Below are positions 22,423-31,613 of a stretch of DNA of 64,000 nt, piece by piece (positions within the stretch are counted from its first letter, which is position 1; each line of letters opens with the position of its first letter). The notes beneath the pieces are model-generated. The model did not search any database. It saw only the letters and a program-made list of their open reading frames with translations, and was not told where the DNA came from. A program made the position numbers and the translations under genes. The DNA is from Solibacteraceae bacterium (GTDB taxonomy: Bacteria; Acidobacteriota; Terriglobia; Bryobacterales; Bryobacteraceae): the NCBI GenBank assembly GCA_021324015.1, contig JAJPJX010000186.1:1-64000 (forward strand), read 5' to 3'.

Positions 22423-23151
22423 CTACGCCACGCCCTCCATGGAGAACAGCGATGCATCATCCCGCTGCACCAGCTTCAGTTCCTCGAGGCGAATCTGCAT
22501 CGCCTTCGCAGACACCCGGAAGATCGGCGCAATCTCGCCGGCGACGAATTCGATGGCCATCGAGGCGAGAAGTTCATCGGGCTCCACGAAACCCATCGCA
22601 CGCAGATTCTCGCGCGCGTTCCTGTTGAAGATGTACGGAGTCAGGCTGCCGCGATGCTTTTCCCATGCCGCGTACACCATGTTCTTGGGCATCAAAAGGT
22701 ATGCCGAGAAGTAGTCCGCCTGCCGTTCCATCGGGTCTTTGGACTGACTAGTCCGGCAGATCACTGTTGCCTTCGACGTAGTATCCGGGAACAACGATCC
22801 CTGATCCGGGTTATCCAGGAAGTAGTGGCGGTGTTGAACCCAGTGGCCAATCTCGTGCCCGACGGTGTAACGGAATCGTCCTTCCTTGTTGGGATGTTCG
22901 GTCGGCTCGATGCTTTCGTCGATGGCCACCAGTTTCTCGGGCGCCCACAGCGCACCCAGGATATCGGGATGCCCCAGGCGGGCTTCCAGGTTGTCGATCT
23001 CCAGCGTCAACTTGAGGTGTTTTTCCAGGATCTCCTCGACAGGGATCGGAGGAACGACAACATCACCATAGCGGCCGCCGTACTCAGCGAGCAGCTTTTG
23101 AGCGTTCCATTCAATGTGCTGCTTGGGTAAGTACTTGACTTTGATTGGCAT
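22423..23151 (-). CDS. ImmA/IrrE-family metallopeptidase
   Basis: A 242-residue zinc peptidase. The HExxH site is GHEIGHWVQH at about 98-107, with the glutamate zinc ligand expected farther on. The C-terminal part has QADYFSAYLLMPKNMV, typical of ImmA/IrrE proteins. In ICEBs1 and many prophages ImmA cleaves the XRE repressor to switch the element on after stress. Here the XRE partner is the separate gene immediately upstream (23228-23599), an ICEBs1-like split pair. Its function here is inferred from that family. Confidence 0.85.
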   Translation of the reverse strand: MPIKVKYLPKQHIEWNAQKLLAEYGGRYGDVVVPPIPVEEILEKHLKLTLEIDNLEARLGHPDILGALWAPEKLVAIDESIEPTEHPNKEGRFRYTVGHEIGHWVQHRHYFLDNPDQGSLFPDTTSKATVICRTSQSKDPMERQADYFSAYLLMPKNMVYAAWEKHRGSLTPYIFNRNARENLRAMGFVEPDELLASMAIEFVAGEIAPIFRVSAKAMQIRLEELKLVQRDDASLFSMEGVA

Positions 23152-23227
23152 CCAAATCTCTCATCTGCATCATCGTTATTCGCATTCTCCGGACACCGGG
23201 CGGGGAGCCGATCGCCGGATTACCCGT

Positions 23228-23599
23228 TTACTTCTCCGGCCCCTTCTTCCTCAGGCCCACTGCGCGCCGAGCCAGCTTCTCAATCTCGGCAGCCGGCAAT
23301 CCGCTCGCCGCGCGCAGAAACGTAGCCATCGCCCGCGGGTGCTGCTGGATGATTCCTGGAAGATCAGAAGCGACCTTGCCGGCAAGTGCCAGCAACTCAT
23401 CAGGATCCTCGCCGAGAATGTCGGCAATCCGGCGGACAGCTTCCTCGCCGGGGGGTGGAAACTCATCCCGCTCGACCTTCGACAGGTACGTCGGGCTAAT
23501 CTGGGCGCGCTCGGCAAACTTCCGGAGGCTGATTTCCTGTGCCTCCCGGAGGGCTCGAATGTGGGCGCCGAATCTCTTCTGCTTGGGCTCGTTTGCCAC
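23228..23599 (-). CDS. XRE-family repressor
   Basis: A 123-residue protein with an N-terminal helix-turn-helix of XRE type (RFGAHIRALREAQEISLRKF, then SPTYLSKVERDEFPPPGEEA) and a short helical C-terminus. Probable prophage repressor, paired with the ImmA-like peptidase 76 bases downstream. GTG 23599 is chosen because GGAAAGG lies at the right distance; an upstream GTG at 23605 would be too close to it. A TTGACA-16-TATACT promoter lies just upstream. Confidence 0.82.
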   Translation of the reverse strand: MANEPKQKRFGAHIRALREAQEISLRKFAERAQISPTYLSKVERDEFPPPGEEAVRRIADILGEDPDELLALAGKVASDLPGIIQQHPRAMATFLRAASGLPAAEIEKLARRAVGLRKKGPEK

Positions 23600-23628
23600 T
23601 GTCACCTTTCCAAGACTGTTTAGTAGTT

Positions 23629-23656
23629 AGTATACACCTCCCGTTTTCCGTGTCAA
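23629..23656 (-). promoter_or_regulatory. Sigma70-type promoter of the XRE repressor operon
   Basis: On the minus strand TTGACA (23651-23656) and TATACT (23629-23634) are separated by 16 bases, giving a start site near 23622, about 23 bases before GTG 23599. ACTA repeats around the -10 could be an operator for the repressor itself. Confidence 0.72.
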
Positions 23657-23666
23657 TCCCCGATTC

Positions 23667-24734
23667 TCAACCGCGAAGGAGTCGCAGAGAGCGCTCCGTG
23701 TAAAGGTCGCGGAACTCATCCTCTTCCAGGTTCAGGATCCTGCCAAGATCCGCGGCCGAGTATCCAAGCTCATTCGCATGGGCATCGATCATCATCTTCA
23801 GGAGCGTCGGCTTTTCCACAGGGATATCCAGTTCCTCGGGCTCCCTCATCCGGTACCCGGCCTGGCTGAACTGAATAAAGAGGTACCTCATCTGCGCCTC
23901 GGTGATCGTCTTGAGACGGTACGCCCGCATTACCAACGCCTGCATGGAGACCTTCCAGTACTGCTTCAGCGAAGCGAGCTTCGGAATGTTCAACCGGTGA
24001 AGAGACGTCTTAATTTCGGCGCCAGGCATCAAAAACTCGCTGGCGAAGCGGTCAGCTTCCTCTTCGATGTTCGGGCCACCGCCGCCCTGGTGCAATATGA
24101 TGTGTCCCAACTCGTGGGCGAGGTTGAAACGAAGCCTGTCTCCGGTTATCGCAGTGTTGGCATTGATGAAGAAGATCGGCGGGCAGGTGGACACCCATTC
24201 GCTGATGGCGTCAATTTTGCGTGTGCCGAAGTCGCACCGGACGACCACGCCTCCCGCGGATTCAATGGCTTCCGTCACGTTCCTCACCGGGCCGGGCGGC
24301 AGCTTCCAGTCCGCACGTACCAACTGGGCCACGTCCTCGACACTGCCACCGAAGTCAGCCACGTCATATGCGTGGAAAGAAAAACTCGCCTCTATAGCTG
24401 CAGATCGCAGCAGTCGCTCAATATGGAAGCGCCGAATGTTCATGTCCGCATGGAGCTTGCGAAGAACGCTCTGCGGGAGGCTCTGCCTCTTGCGGTGATA
24501 AAACACGCTGGAGCCAAAGCCGTGAACCCGGTCATCCTGATAGAAAAATGCACGGGGATACCGCAACGTGCGAGCCAGTTTTTCGATCATCTCCTCCGAC
24601 GGATTCTGGAGCCCTGCCTCAATTTTCGAAACGGTGCCCTGCTGCACGTTCATCGCACGCGCGAGTGCGGCTTGGGTCATCCCCCGCGACTCGCGGGCGA
24701 GAATCACCATCTCGGCGTTGATTTCCTCCCTCAT
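23667..24734 (-). CDS. XRE helix-turn-helix fused to ImmA/IrrE peptidase
   Basis: A 355-residue fusion. Residues 1-60 are an XRE domain (ARESRGMTQAALARAMNVQ, then GTVSKIEAGLQNPSEEMI), and residues about 170-260 an ImmA/IrrE metallopeptidase with LAHELGHIILHQG at about 205-217. Such proteins act as DNA-binding regulator and protease in one, often in antitoxin roles. It starts overlapping the stop of the upstream 195-residue gene, a pairing typical of toxin-antitoxin-like modules. It is a second XRE/ImmA unit beside the split one. Confidence 0.88.
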   Translation of the reverse strand: MREEINAEMVILARESRGMTQAALARAMNVQQGTVSKIEAGLQNPSEEMIEKLARTLRYPRAFFYQDDRVHGFGSSVFYHRKRQSLPQSVLRKLHADMNIRRFHIERLLRSAAIEASFSFHAYDVADFGGSVEDVAQLVRADWKLPPGPVRNVTEAIESAGGVVVRCDFGTRKIDAISEWVSTCPPIFFINANTAITGDRLRFNLAHELGHIILHQGGGGPNIEEEADRFASEFLMPGAEIKTSLHRLNIPKLASLKQYWKVSMQALVMRAYRLKTITEAQMRYLFIQFSQAGYRMREPEELDIPVEKPTLLKMMIDAHANELGYSAADLGRILNLEEDEFRDLYTERSLRLLRG

Positions 24735-25318
24735 AGCGCCAGATCACTTTGAGTTTCGGTGCGGCGAATCCGAACGCGAGGCCGCCGCGCCTCGCCATCG
24801 CTGCCAGAAGCAGTTTGTGGAAGCCGGATCACGGACTGCTCCGCCGGTTCGATCTCGATGTTCCACTCCACCCGCCTCCCGCTCATGCACGAAATCGACA
24901 CGTCTCTGATGTCTGTCTGAAAGCGATTAAGCCGGTAGCCACAGTAAACGCGTGTTGCTGTTGGGATCTCCGGCAACGACATCTGCTGGTTGTACATCCT
25001 GGCGTGGGCGGTTTGGTAGTTCCGCGGCCGACGGGCATCGTCGAACTTCTTGAATCGGACCAGGATCTGCTCATCGAGGCGCATGAGAACCAGCCCCTTG
25101 CTCTCCACCTCAACGAACTCCACACCCGGAACGGCGGCAAACTCGCGGCGGGCCGTATCGAGCATCCAGTCGTAAATCAGGTTGGCCCGGGTTCTTCGCG
25201 ACAGCCGTGGGTCCGGGCGCTGTTTCCAGCGTTCCCACGGCTCTTCGCAAACGCGCCAAAACCGTTCCTTGTGTGCTTCAATGAGGGAGAGGGCCGCCTC
25301 ACGCGAAAGTTTGCGCAT
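24731..25318 (-). CDS. Partner of XRE-ImmA protein, unknown function
   Basis: A 195-residue protein beginning MRKLSREAALSLIEAHKERF. It contains TRANLIYDWMLDTARREFAA and LDEQILVRFKKFDDARRPRN, with a basic, Thr/Arg-rich tail. The gene is fused by a 4-base overlap to the XRE-ImmA gene, as in two-gene modules where the first product may be the toxin or a sensor, which is inference. ATG 25318 has GAGGTG just upstream; the frame begins at GTG 25333. A promoter and a palindromic operator lie directly before it. Confidence 0.65.
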   Translation of the reverse strand: MRKLSREAALSLIEAHKERFWRVCEEPWERWKQRPDPRLSRRTRANLIYDWMLDTARREFAAVPGVEFVEVESKGLVLMRLDEQILVRFKKFDDARRPRNYQTAHARMYNQQMSLPEIPTATRVYCGYRLNRFQTDIRDVSISCMSGRRVEWNIEIEPAEQSVIRLPQTASGSDGEARRPRVRIRRTETQSDLAL

Positions 25319-25327
25319 ATTCACCTC

Positions 25328-25344
25328 GATCACAAGCAGTGATC
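25328..25344. promoter_or_regulatory. Palindromic operator GATCAC-N5-GTGATC
   Basis: A perfect 6-bp inverted repeat with a 5-base spacer, located between the predicted transcription start (about 25345) and ATG 25318. It is well placed for a repressor to block its own operon; the downstream XRE-ImmA protein is the obvious candidate. Confidence 0.6.
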
Positions 25345-25351
25345 TACCTTG

Positions 25352-25380
25352 AGGATAGCGCCCTTTTTAGCGAATTACAA
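25352..25380 (-). promoter_or_regulatory. Promoter of the 195-aa/XRE-ImmA operon
   Basis: On the minus strand TTGTAA (25375-25380) and TATCCT (25352-25357) lie 17 bases apart, with the palindromic operator immediately downstream. Confidence 0.6.
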
Positions 25381-25477
25381 CACAAAATATTCCTAGATCT
25401 ATTCCTGACTAGGTTCCGCGAGGGCCGTGGCGAGTTTAACTTCAATACAGCCAATTAGTTCCGAGGAATCGCCAGAT

Positions 25478-28400
25478 TCACGCGATCATTGACACCGTCA
25501 CGCCCGGCCAGTCCGCGTATGGAAACTCGCTCGGCTCCCCGACAACATCCAGCGCCGCCAGCAGTTCCTCGAAACTTCCCACCGTGCGCGGCCCGAATCG
25601 CGTCGCCACGACGAACTCCGCGGCCGCCCCAGGACGCTGGACCATCCACGCGATTCCCCGGCCATCGGTGCCTCCGCCGGTGCTCTCCAAGTTGAAGGCT
25701 CCGAACGCTGCACCGCCAGGCGAGAACAACTGGAAGTTGTCGGAGGAGAACTCGAAGACGCCGGGATCGGTCGTGACTCGCACCGGCGTGCTGCCCGGCA
25801 GCCCAATCCCGTAGGAGCCCGGATCGAGTGGCCGGAAGTCCACCTCGGGCGGCCGCGCACGCGCAATCTGAATAGCGCGATCCAGGTCCCGCATGGTCAA
25901 CGCCGGCTCAGGAAGCGTAGGCAGATCCAGCGATCCCTCAACCGTCGCGTCGATGTCGAAGCCACGCTCGTCCGCGTCTCTGACCTGCTGCTCCAGTTCC
26001 GCAAGGAATCTGTGCCGAGCGGCCTCTCGCGCGTCCCGATCCAGCAGCGCCAGTTCTTCGAAACCGCGCGGCAGCCGCGACAGTATTGGTTGCAGTCGCC
26101 CCACGATTCCCTGGAAGAGATTGATGCGGCTTCCAACCGTGAAGAACACGTCCTGCTCGACCGTGTCCTTATATGCGAAGCTCAGCACCCGTATCACTGG
26201 ACGCTGCTGGCCGAGCCGGTCAATGCGCCCGATCCGCTGCTCCACTTTCATCGGATTCCAGGGCAGGTCGTAGTTCACCAGCACACCCGCGAATTGCAGG
26301 TTCAAACCCTCGCCGGCGGCATCGGTGCACACTAGCAGGCGCACCTGGCCATCGCGCAGACGCCGCTTGATCTCTTCCTTGGAACACGGCACCCAGTGGC
26401 CACTGGCGTCGCGCCACGCACCGCCAGCCCCGGAGTAGCAAGCCACAGGCATTCCCGCCATCTGGTCTGCCAGGTAATCGCGGAGGTACTCCATCGTGTC
26501 CGTGTATTGCGTAAACACGATCATCGAATCGAAGCCGTCCGCGAGGCACGCCTCCAACTCCACCTTGAGGCGACGAGCCTTGCTGTCGGTGCCCAATTGG
26601 GCAATCCGCCGAAGCAGGTCGTGGATTCGCTCCCGCTCGTTGATCGCTTCATTCTCTGGTGCTTCGGCCACCAGTTTCGCCACTTCGTCACCGGACATCA
26701 CTTCGTCCGAAGTTTCATCCTGCGACGCGTCTTCGTCCGTAATTCCACCCGTGCGCATCAGCCGCCCATTCAGCGTCCGCTTCAAGGCCTCGAAGCTCGA
26801 TGCCAGCCGACGGCGGTAGACGGTCATCACAAAGCCCACCGCGGAACGCTTTTCCGGAGAGGCGGCCCGGTAAGCATCGCCGATGAAATCCTCCACTGCG
26901 GTGTACAGCGCGCTCTCTGCCGGCGTCATCTCGACGACGACTTCGCGCGGATCGCGCTTCGGGACCGGAAGCTGATACCGGCGAAGCAGTTCGCGCGTAT
27001 TCCTGACCATGCGGTGCCGCAACGGGCTTGCCGCCTGCAGCAATCGAGTGGCGGCGCGACGGGTATCTGCGTCCAGGGTCTTGCGCGGAATGTTACTTTC
27101 ATCCCGCAGCGCCCGGAGCACCTTTTTGCGTTTCAAGGCAGACACATCCGGCAGAATCTGGGCCGCTTCCGAGTCGCCCATCTGACCGAAACTCGCTTCG
27201 GTGGAGCGGAAGAGCGATGCGAGGTACTCCAAATCGTCCGGACCGGGATTACCAGCCGCGCGCTGGAAATATCGGAGAAACACGCCGTCGTCCCGGCGCC
27301 AATCATCCGGCAGCCCCAACAGGTCCATCAGGTCCCACAACTCCACCGGATGCACCTGCATCGGCGTTGCCGTCAGCAAGAGCAGCGAGCCGCATTTCGG
27401 CGCCACCTTCCGCATCACCCCGAGCAGCGCGTTGGGACCCTTTTCCTGCGTACTGCCTGCACCGCGCCGGCGTGCATGGTGTGCTTCGTCCAGCACGACG
27501 AGATCCCAATCAGGCGCATCGATCAGTTCTCGCTGCCGGTCTGCCCGCCGTATCAAGAAACTGGATACCAGAACAACCGGCTCGGCCTGCCAATCATCGC
27601 GTCCAACTGGCCTCTCGATATCGCCGTGCGCACCATGAACCTGCTTCCACACCAGCGCCGATCCATCGTAGATGGGGACGTTCAGATTAAACTTCTCGTA
27701 CAGCTCGTTCTGCCACTGAATCTGGACGCTCTTGGGAGTCAGGATCAGGACCCGCTTCGCCAGACCGCAGAGAATCGCCTGCCGGAGGATCAGGCCCGCC
27801 GAGATCGTCTTGCCAAGTCCTACTTCGTCCGCGATCAATACCCGGCTCGGCCACTCGTTCAAGAACCGAGTATAGGTGCGGACCTGGTGCTGCCAGGGCG
27901 TAACGGCGCTCGTCATCTCACCCACGCGAAGTCCGTGCGCAAGCCGCGGCGCTTCATGGATGAAAGTCCAAACGACTCGGCGGAACTCATCGGCCAGCAG
28001 TTTGCGCGCTTCCGGTTCCTGGACAGCCCGGCGCGCGGGCGGCGTTACGAAACGGTCGTCGCTAGGCAGAAACTCTAGGAGCTTCCTTTTCGCCGCCTCC
28101 GGAAAGTCGAACACCTTCACCGACCGCGCGCGTCCCTCCCAAAGCCGGGCGAACGCATCTACCTCATCTTCCAGGTGAGCCGACTCGCGGCCGCCGAACC
28201 AACCGCAATGAACGTGGAAGCTCTCGCGGTTGTTGATCCAGCCGCCAGCCGTCTCGTTGATCGATCCGGAAAAACTCAGCCGGTTGCCTTCGGCATCGGT
28301 CAGAATGCCGACCTTCTCGTGGTATAGCCCGGGTGCGTGGGCAGGCCGCCCGTCAGGATCGACGGGCACAGCCACCTTCACATCCAGATGCCCCTGCGCC

Positions 28401-28750
28401 ACCATCCAAGCGAGCATTTCCAGACCCCGGCCTGCTTCCTCGTCCGGCGGCGTCAAGTCGGCGGCAAGAAGATGCGTCTCGAGGCGGGCGCGCCAGTCGT
28501 ATCCCTCGCCGATCGCATCCTGTTCGGGTTGTTGGAGAGTGCAGCCGACGATCAGCCGCATGCGGCCGTCGTTGGTGATGAGCGCCGCGATCCCCCGCGC
28601 GGCGAGCGCCAACGCATCGGCGGAAAAGTAGCCCGTCATGCGGTCGTACTGAACGGCGCAAGCGAGGGCCGGGTTGTAGAACAACTCGATCAGATCGCCA
28701 TCTTCGTGGCGATAGCTGGTGCACCACTCGCGCTCAGTCAGCAGACTCAT
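25478..28750 (-). CDS. PLD-domain SNF2 helicase (Hma-like defence cassette)
   Basis: A 1090-residue protein. Residues 1-230 resemble a phospholipase-D-like nuclease domain (DRMTGYFSADALALAARGIA; HEKVGILTD and FSGSINET near 175-190). A SNF2 helicase follows: IADEVGLGKTISAGL at about 305-319, VVLDEAHHAR at about 418-427, LLLLTATPMQ, and the C-terminal motif VI, EQRIGRIDRLGQQRP. PLD-SNF2 helicases are core parts of anti-phage systems related to DISARM and of the helicase-methylase-ATPase type. It overlaps the DUF1156 methyltransferase by 17 bases and is the last gene of the cassette. Confidence 0.88.
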   Translation of the reverse strand: MSLLTEREWCTSYRHEDGDLIELFYNPALACAVQYDRMTGYFSADALALAARGIAALITNDGRMRLIVGCTLQQPEQDAIGEGYDWRARLETHLLAADLTPPDEEAGRGLEMLAWMVAQGHLDVKVAVPVDPDGRPAHAPGLYHEKVGILTDAEGNRLSFSGSINETAGGWINNRESFHVHCGWFGGRESAHLEDEVDAFARLWEGRARSVKVFDFPEAAKRKLLEFLPSDDRFVTPPARRAVQEPEARKLLADEFRRVVWTFIHEAPRLAHGLRVGEMTSAVTPWQHQVRTYTRFLNEWPSRVLIADEVGLGKTISAGLILRQAILCGLAKRVLILTPKSVQIQWQNELYEKFNLNVPIYDGSALVWKQVHGAHGDIERPVGRDDWQAEPVVLVSSFLIRRADRQRELIDAPDWDLVVLDEAHHARRRGAGSTQEKGPNALLGVMRKVAPKCGSLLLLTATPMQVHPVELWDLMDLLGLPDDWRRDDGVFLRYFQRAAGNPGPDDLEYLASLFRSTEASFGQMGDSEAAQILPDVSALKRKKVLRALRDESNIPRKTLDADTRRAATRLLQAASPLRHRMVRNTRELLRRYQLPVPKRDPREVVVEMTPAESALYTAVEDFIGDAYRAASPEKRSAVGFVMTVYRRRLASSFEALKRTLNGRLMRTGGITDEDASQDETSDEVMSGDEVAKLVAEAPENEAINERERIHDLLRRIAQLGTDSKARRLKVELEACLADGFDSMIVFTQYTDTMEYLRDYLADQMAGMPVACYSGAGGAWRDASGHWVPCSKEEIKRRLRDGQVRLLVCTDAAGEGLNLQFAGVLVNYDLPWNPMKVEQRIGRIDRLGQQRPVIRVLSFAYKDTVEQDVFFTVGSRINLFQGIVGRLQPILSRLPRGFEELALLDRDAREAARHRFLAELEQQVRDADERGFDIDATVEGSLDLPTLPEPALTMRDLDRAIQIARARPPEVDFRPLDPGSYGIGLPGSTPVRVTTDPGVFEFSSDNFQLFSPGGAAFGAFNLESTGGGTDGRGIAWMVQRPGAAAEFVVATRFGPRTVGSFEELLAALDVVGEPSEFPYADWPGVTVSMIA

Positions 28751-31613
28751 CTTCGTCCTCGGCCGTTGCCGGTAACTCGAGCGGGATCTGCTCCGGAATC
28801 CTCGGCGCCGGCACAGTCTCGGCGAATGCCAGTTTGCGGAGGCGTTCTAGCGCTTCGAAGTCACTCGCCGCGCCAGCAAGGTTCGCGTCAGGTTTCTTCT
28901 TTCCTGAAGGAATTCCCGGAGGCAACACATTTAGAAGTGCCTCGATCGCCGTCAACAATGTCGGGTCACCGATCAAGTGAGCATTTTCGATAAGGCTCCG
29001 CGCAGCACCGGTATTCTGTTCGCGGCCTGTCTTTGCCGCCGCGTGTAGTGTGTCGAGCATGCACTCCTCGCTGGCGTGCCCGAGGGTGCCGTTGCGGTGG
29101 CGAGTGATGCTGTCCCATAGGATCACGTCATCGCCTTTCACTTCGCAGACCCGCTTCTTCACGTCCTGGTCGAAATCCAAGCCAACAACGCGGGCCAACT
29201 TGAGCGCTTCGTCCGCGGGAAATCTCGGCGCGCGGAACGCGTCCCAGGCGAGAACGTACCATTCGGTCAAGGCATCTAGGTGATGCTGGCGTTTGACGGT
29301 CGCTAGCTGCTCCATGCGCCATTGCTTCACTTCTCGCCGAGCTGCTTCGAGCGCATCCTCCGGGCGGACCGCATAAGGATCAAATTCGTCGAACAGATCC
29401 TTCTGCTTTGTTTTCGGCTGTGGGCGCGCTGTGCCGCGATTGAGGGGCCAAGCCTCGGTGAACACTTGAAGTGCCGGCCCGAAGCAGGCGAGATACAAAT
29501 CGATTCCGCCGATCCCGGCTTCTTGGAACTCCTTCACTTTCCGTCGGACAGCCAGCCGGACTGTCGGTTCCACCTCCTCCCAGTAATGCGGTTCAGCATC
29601 TGTAGGAGTTGGCTTACGAACACGACACACAAGAAAGATGGTGGATCGTGCCGCCGATTTCTCGCGGATGTGCAGGCTGCCTTCCGCTTCCGTATTCACC
29701 GGCCAGGAAGCGGTGATCACAAAGCCACCGTCGATTAAGCCCTTCGCCAGTGCATCCCACGCATCTGATTCCTTGTGCGTGAACATGACGGTCATGATTC
29801 CGTCTGGCTTCAAGACTCGACGCTGTTCCAAGAAGATCGCGGCCATCCGTGTTTGATAGTCCCGCTTGGCAAGGTTTTTCGCGCCACCCTTCTTTCCCTT
29901 GAATCTCGCCAGATTGGCAACGGCCTCCCGGTCCTTGTCGGTCAGCGGGTCGGCGAACAGACTCGGGAAAACGAGACCAGCCGTCCGCTTGAGCCACACA
30001 TAAAAGAAGTCCGCCAACTCGGCGTACATGACGTTCTGATAGTACGGAGGGTCCATGACGACGCAATCGACGGAGGCTGACGGGAGATCGAGCGCGTCAC
30101 CTGACTGGCAGGTGAAACGAACTACAGGTTTCGGGCGGGGGGCGGCAAACTCCAGCTTGCCATCGTTTGAATGGCCTAGAAGCTCGACCAGTTCATCGAG
30201 AGCATTGCCGGTCTCTTCGATCGCCCAGTCATAACCAAGGCCGGCAACCGTGGGAGCCATCTCGGCATAGCTCCACTTGAAAGAAAAGTCATGACGATCG
30301 AAGACACCTGCAACCACTTCGCGATTCGCGTGCCAACGAACCTGAATCGCATTGTAGTTGAGCATCTTGCCCAGGGCGACCGCGATATATGTGATCGCAG
30401 CGCGATCAAGATCAGTCGTAACAAGCTCTTCGAAGATTTCGTGAAAAACCTCGACGCTCACGCAGTGCCCGAAAAGTTGACGCGGATTGAATAGATCTCG
30501 CCAGAGCGGGGCGCCGTATTGACGTGGTCGATCATCGTTGGTATCGGGCGGAAATTCTTCATCGGGCACTATGTTACGCGCCTGCCAGAGCGGCATTCTC
30601 TCTCGGAGTTTTCTCTCTACGTCCTTCGCCACATCGTCGTCTGGTCCCGGAGCCCGAAAGTAGCGCGGCCTTTCGATCTTCGGCTTACCGTTTTTTGTGT
30701 AACCTTTAATTCGCTCCTCTTTGTAAACGACGCAATAGAGCTGATGGCCCATCTGTCCGTCCTGAGCCTGGGGTTTGATTTCGTCTTCGCCATCTATGGT
30801 GCGACGACAGTCCGGAAAAGGGCAGATTCCGTCGCCGTCCTTCACAGTGCCGGGTGAATGATCGGATTCGCGCTCAACGATCTCGAAGCGAATGCGCCCC
30901 GCTTCCGGCACCAGTCTCACTCCGTGTCCTCGTGCAGAAAGCTTCCAGTTCGGTGACAGAGGGACGATTCCTCCGCAATAGGGGCAGGTGACAGTTCTCG
31001 CCCAGAGGTAGCCATCGCAGATCCGCTTGTCCGACTCAGGAGGATAGAGATCGGCTATCCTGCTGCGCACGCGGTTAATGAACTCCGCCCCGAGTGTGCG
31101 AAACCTCTCCACGAGCGGAGGCCCGAACTGAAGCGGTAGTTCAACCGTCGCCTTCAAGATAAGAGCTGCAACCGCGTTCGAGTCATTGCCGATCGCCGCG
31201 CAACCAAGCCGAACTGCCTCGAAAGGTATGCTTCCACCGCCTGCAGTTGGGTCCAACACTGTCGCGGACATGGGAAGCTCCGAGACCTCGGGCAGATGCT
31301 GAAATGCGCGAGAGTATCCGTATGCGTCGGCTCCGAGGCGGACACCTTGGGCAGTTGCTTTCGCGATTCGCGTCTTGGCCGCAACCGGATCGCCATGAAT
31401 ACCCAGGTCGCGCAGGAACTTCCCCCGATCGGCATCAGCGCCAAGTAAGCTTCCGAGAATCGCAGCACGGCTCGCTACCAGAGGTCTGCGAGCAAACCAG
31501 ACGTGCAGACGGTTAGGCGCTGGAAAAGGCGTCATCGGGGTCCGCTCGCGGAGACTCTCAATGCCGATTTGCGCGATCGGCAGCCAGTCCTCTATAAGTC
31601 GGCGTTTGCTCAT
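28734..31613 (-). CDS. DUF1156-family DNA methyltransferase (defence cassette)
   Basis: A 959-residue protein beginning MSKRRLIEDWLPIAQIGIES, the pattern of DUF1156 proteins, with HVWFARRPLVASRAAILGSL near residue 40. DPTAGGGSIPFEAVRLG (about 115-131) is the SAM-binding motif, CPYCGGIVPLS and CPFPDCRRTI form a zinc ribbon near 210-270, and DPPYYQNVMYAELADFFYVW (about 521-540) is the catalytic loop. It should methylate DNA, probably adenine. Start and stop overlap the neighbours by 4 and 17 bases, so the cassette is translated as a unit. Confidence 0.9.
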   Translation of the reverse strand: MSKRRLIEDWLPIAQIGIESLRERTPMTPFPAPNRLHVWFARRPLVASRAAILGSLLGADADRGKFLRDLGIHGDPVAAKTRIAKATAQGVRLGADAYGYSRAFQHLPEVSELPMSATVLDPTAGGGSIPFEAVRLGCAAIGNDSNAVAALILKATVELPLQFGPPLVERFRTLGAEFINRVRSRIADLYPPESDKRICDGYLWARTVTCPYCGGIVPLSPNWKLSARGHGVRLVPEAGRIRFEIVERESDHSPGTVKDGDGICPFPDCRRTIDGEDEIKPQAQDGQMGHQLYCVVYKEERIKGYTKNGKPKIERPRYFRAPGPDDDVAKDVERKLRERMPLWQARNIVPDEEFPPDTNDDRPRQYGAPLWRDLFNPRQLFGHCVSVEVFHEIFEELVTTDLDRAAITYIAVALGKMLNYNAIQVRWHANREVVAGVFDRHDFSFKWSYAEMAPTVAGLGYDWAIEETGNALDELVELLGHSNDGKLEFAAPRPKPVVRFTCQSGDALDLPSASVDCVVMDPPYYQNVMYAELADFFYVWLKRTAGLVFPSLFADPLTDKDREAVANLARFKGKKGGAKNLAKRDYQTRMAAIFLEQRRVLKPDGIMTVMFTHKESDAWDALAKGLIDGGFVITASWPVNTEAEGSLHIREKSAARSTIFLVCRVRKPTPTDAEPHYWEEVEPTVRLAVRRKVKEFQEAGIGGIDLYLACFGPALQVFTEAWPLNRGTARPQPKTKQKDLFDEFDPYAVRPEDALEAARREVKQWRMEQLATVKRQHHLDALTEWYVLAWDAFRAPRFPADEALKLARVVGLDFDQDVKKRVCEVKGDDVILWDSITRHRNGTLGHASEECMLDTLHAAAKTGREQNTGAARSLIENAHLIGDPTLLTAIEALLNVLPPGIPSGKKKPDANLAGAASDFEALERLRKLAFAETVPAPRIPEQIPLELPATAEDEDESAD

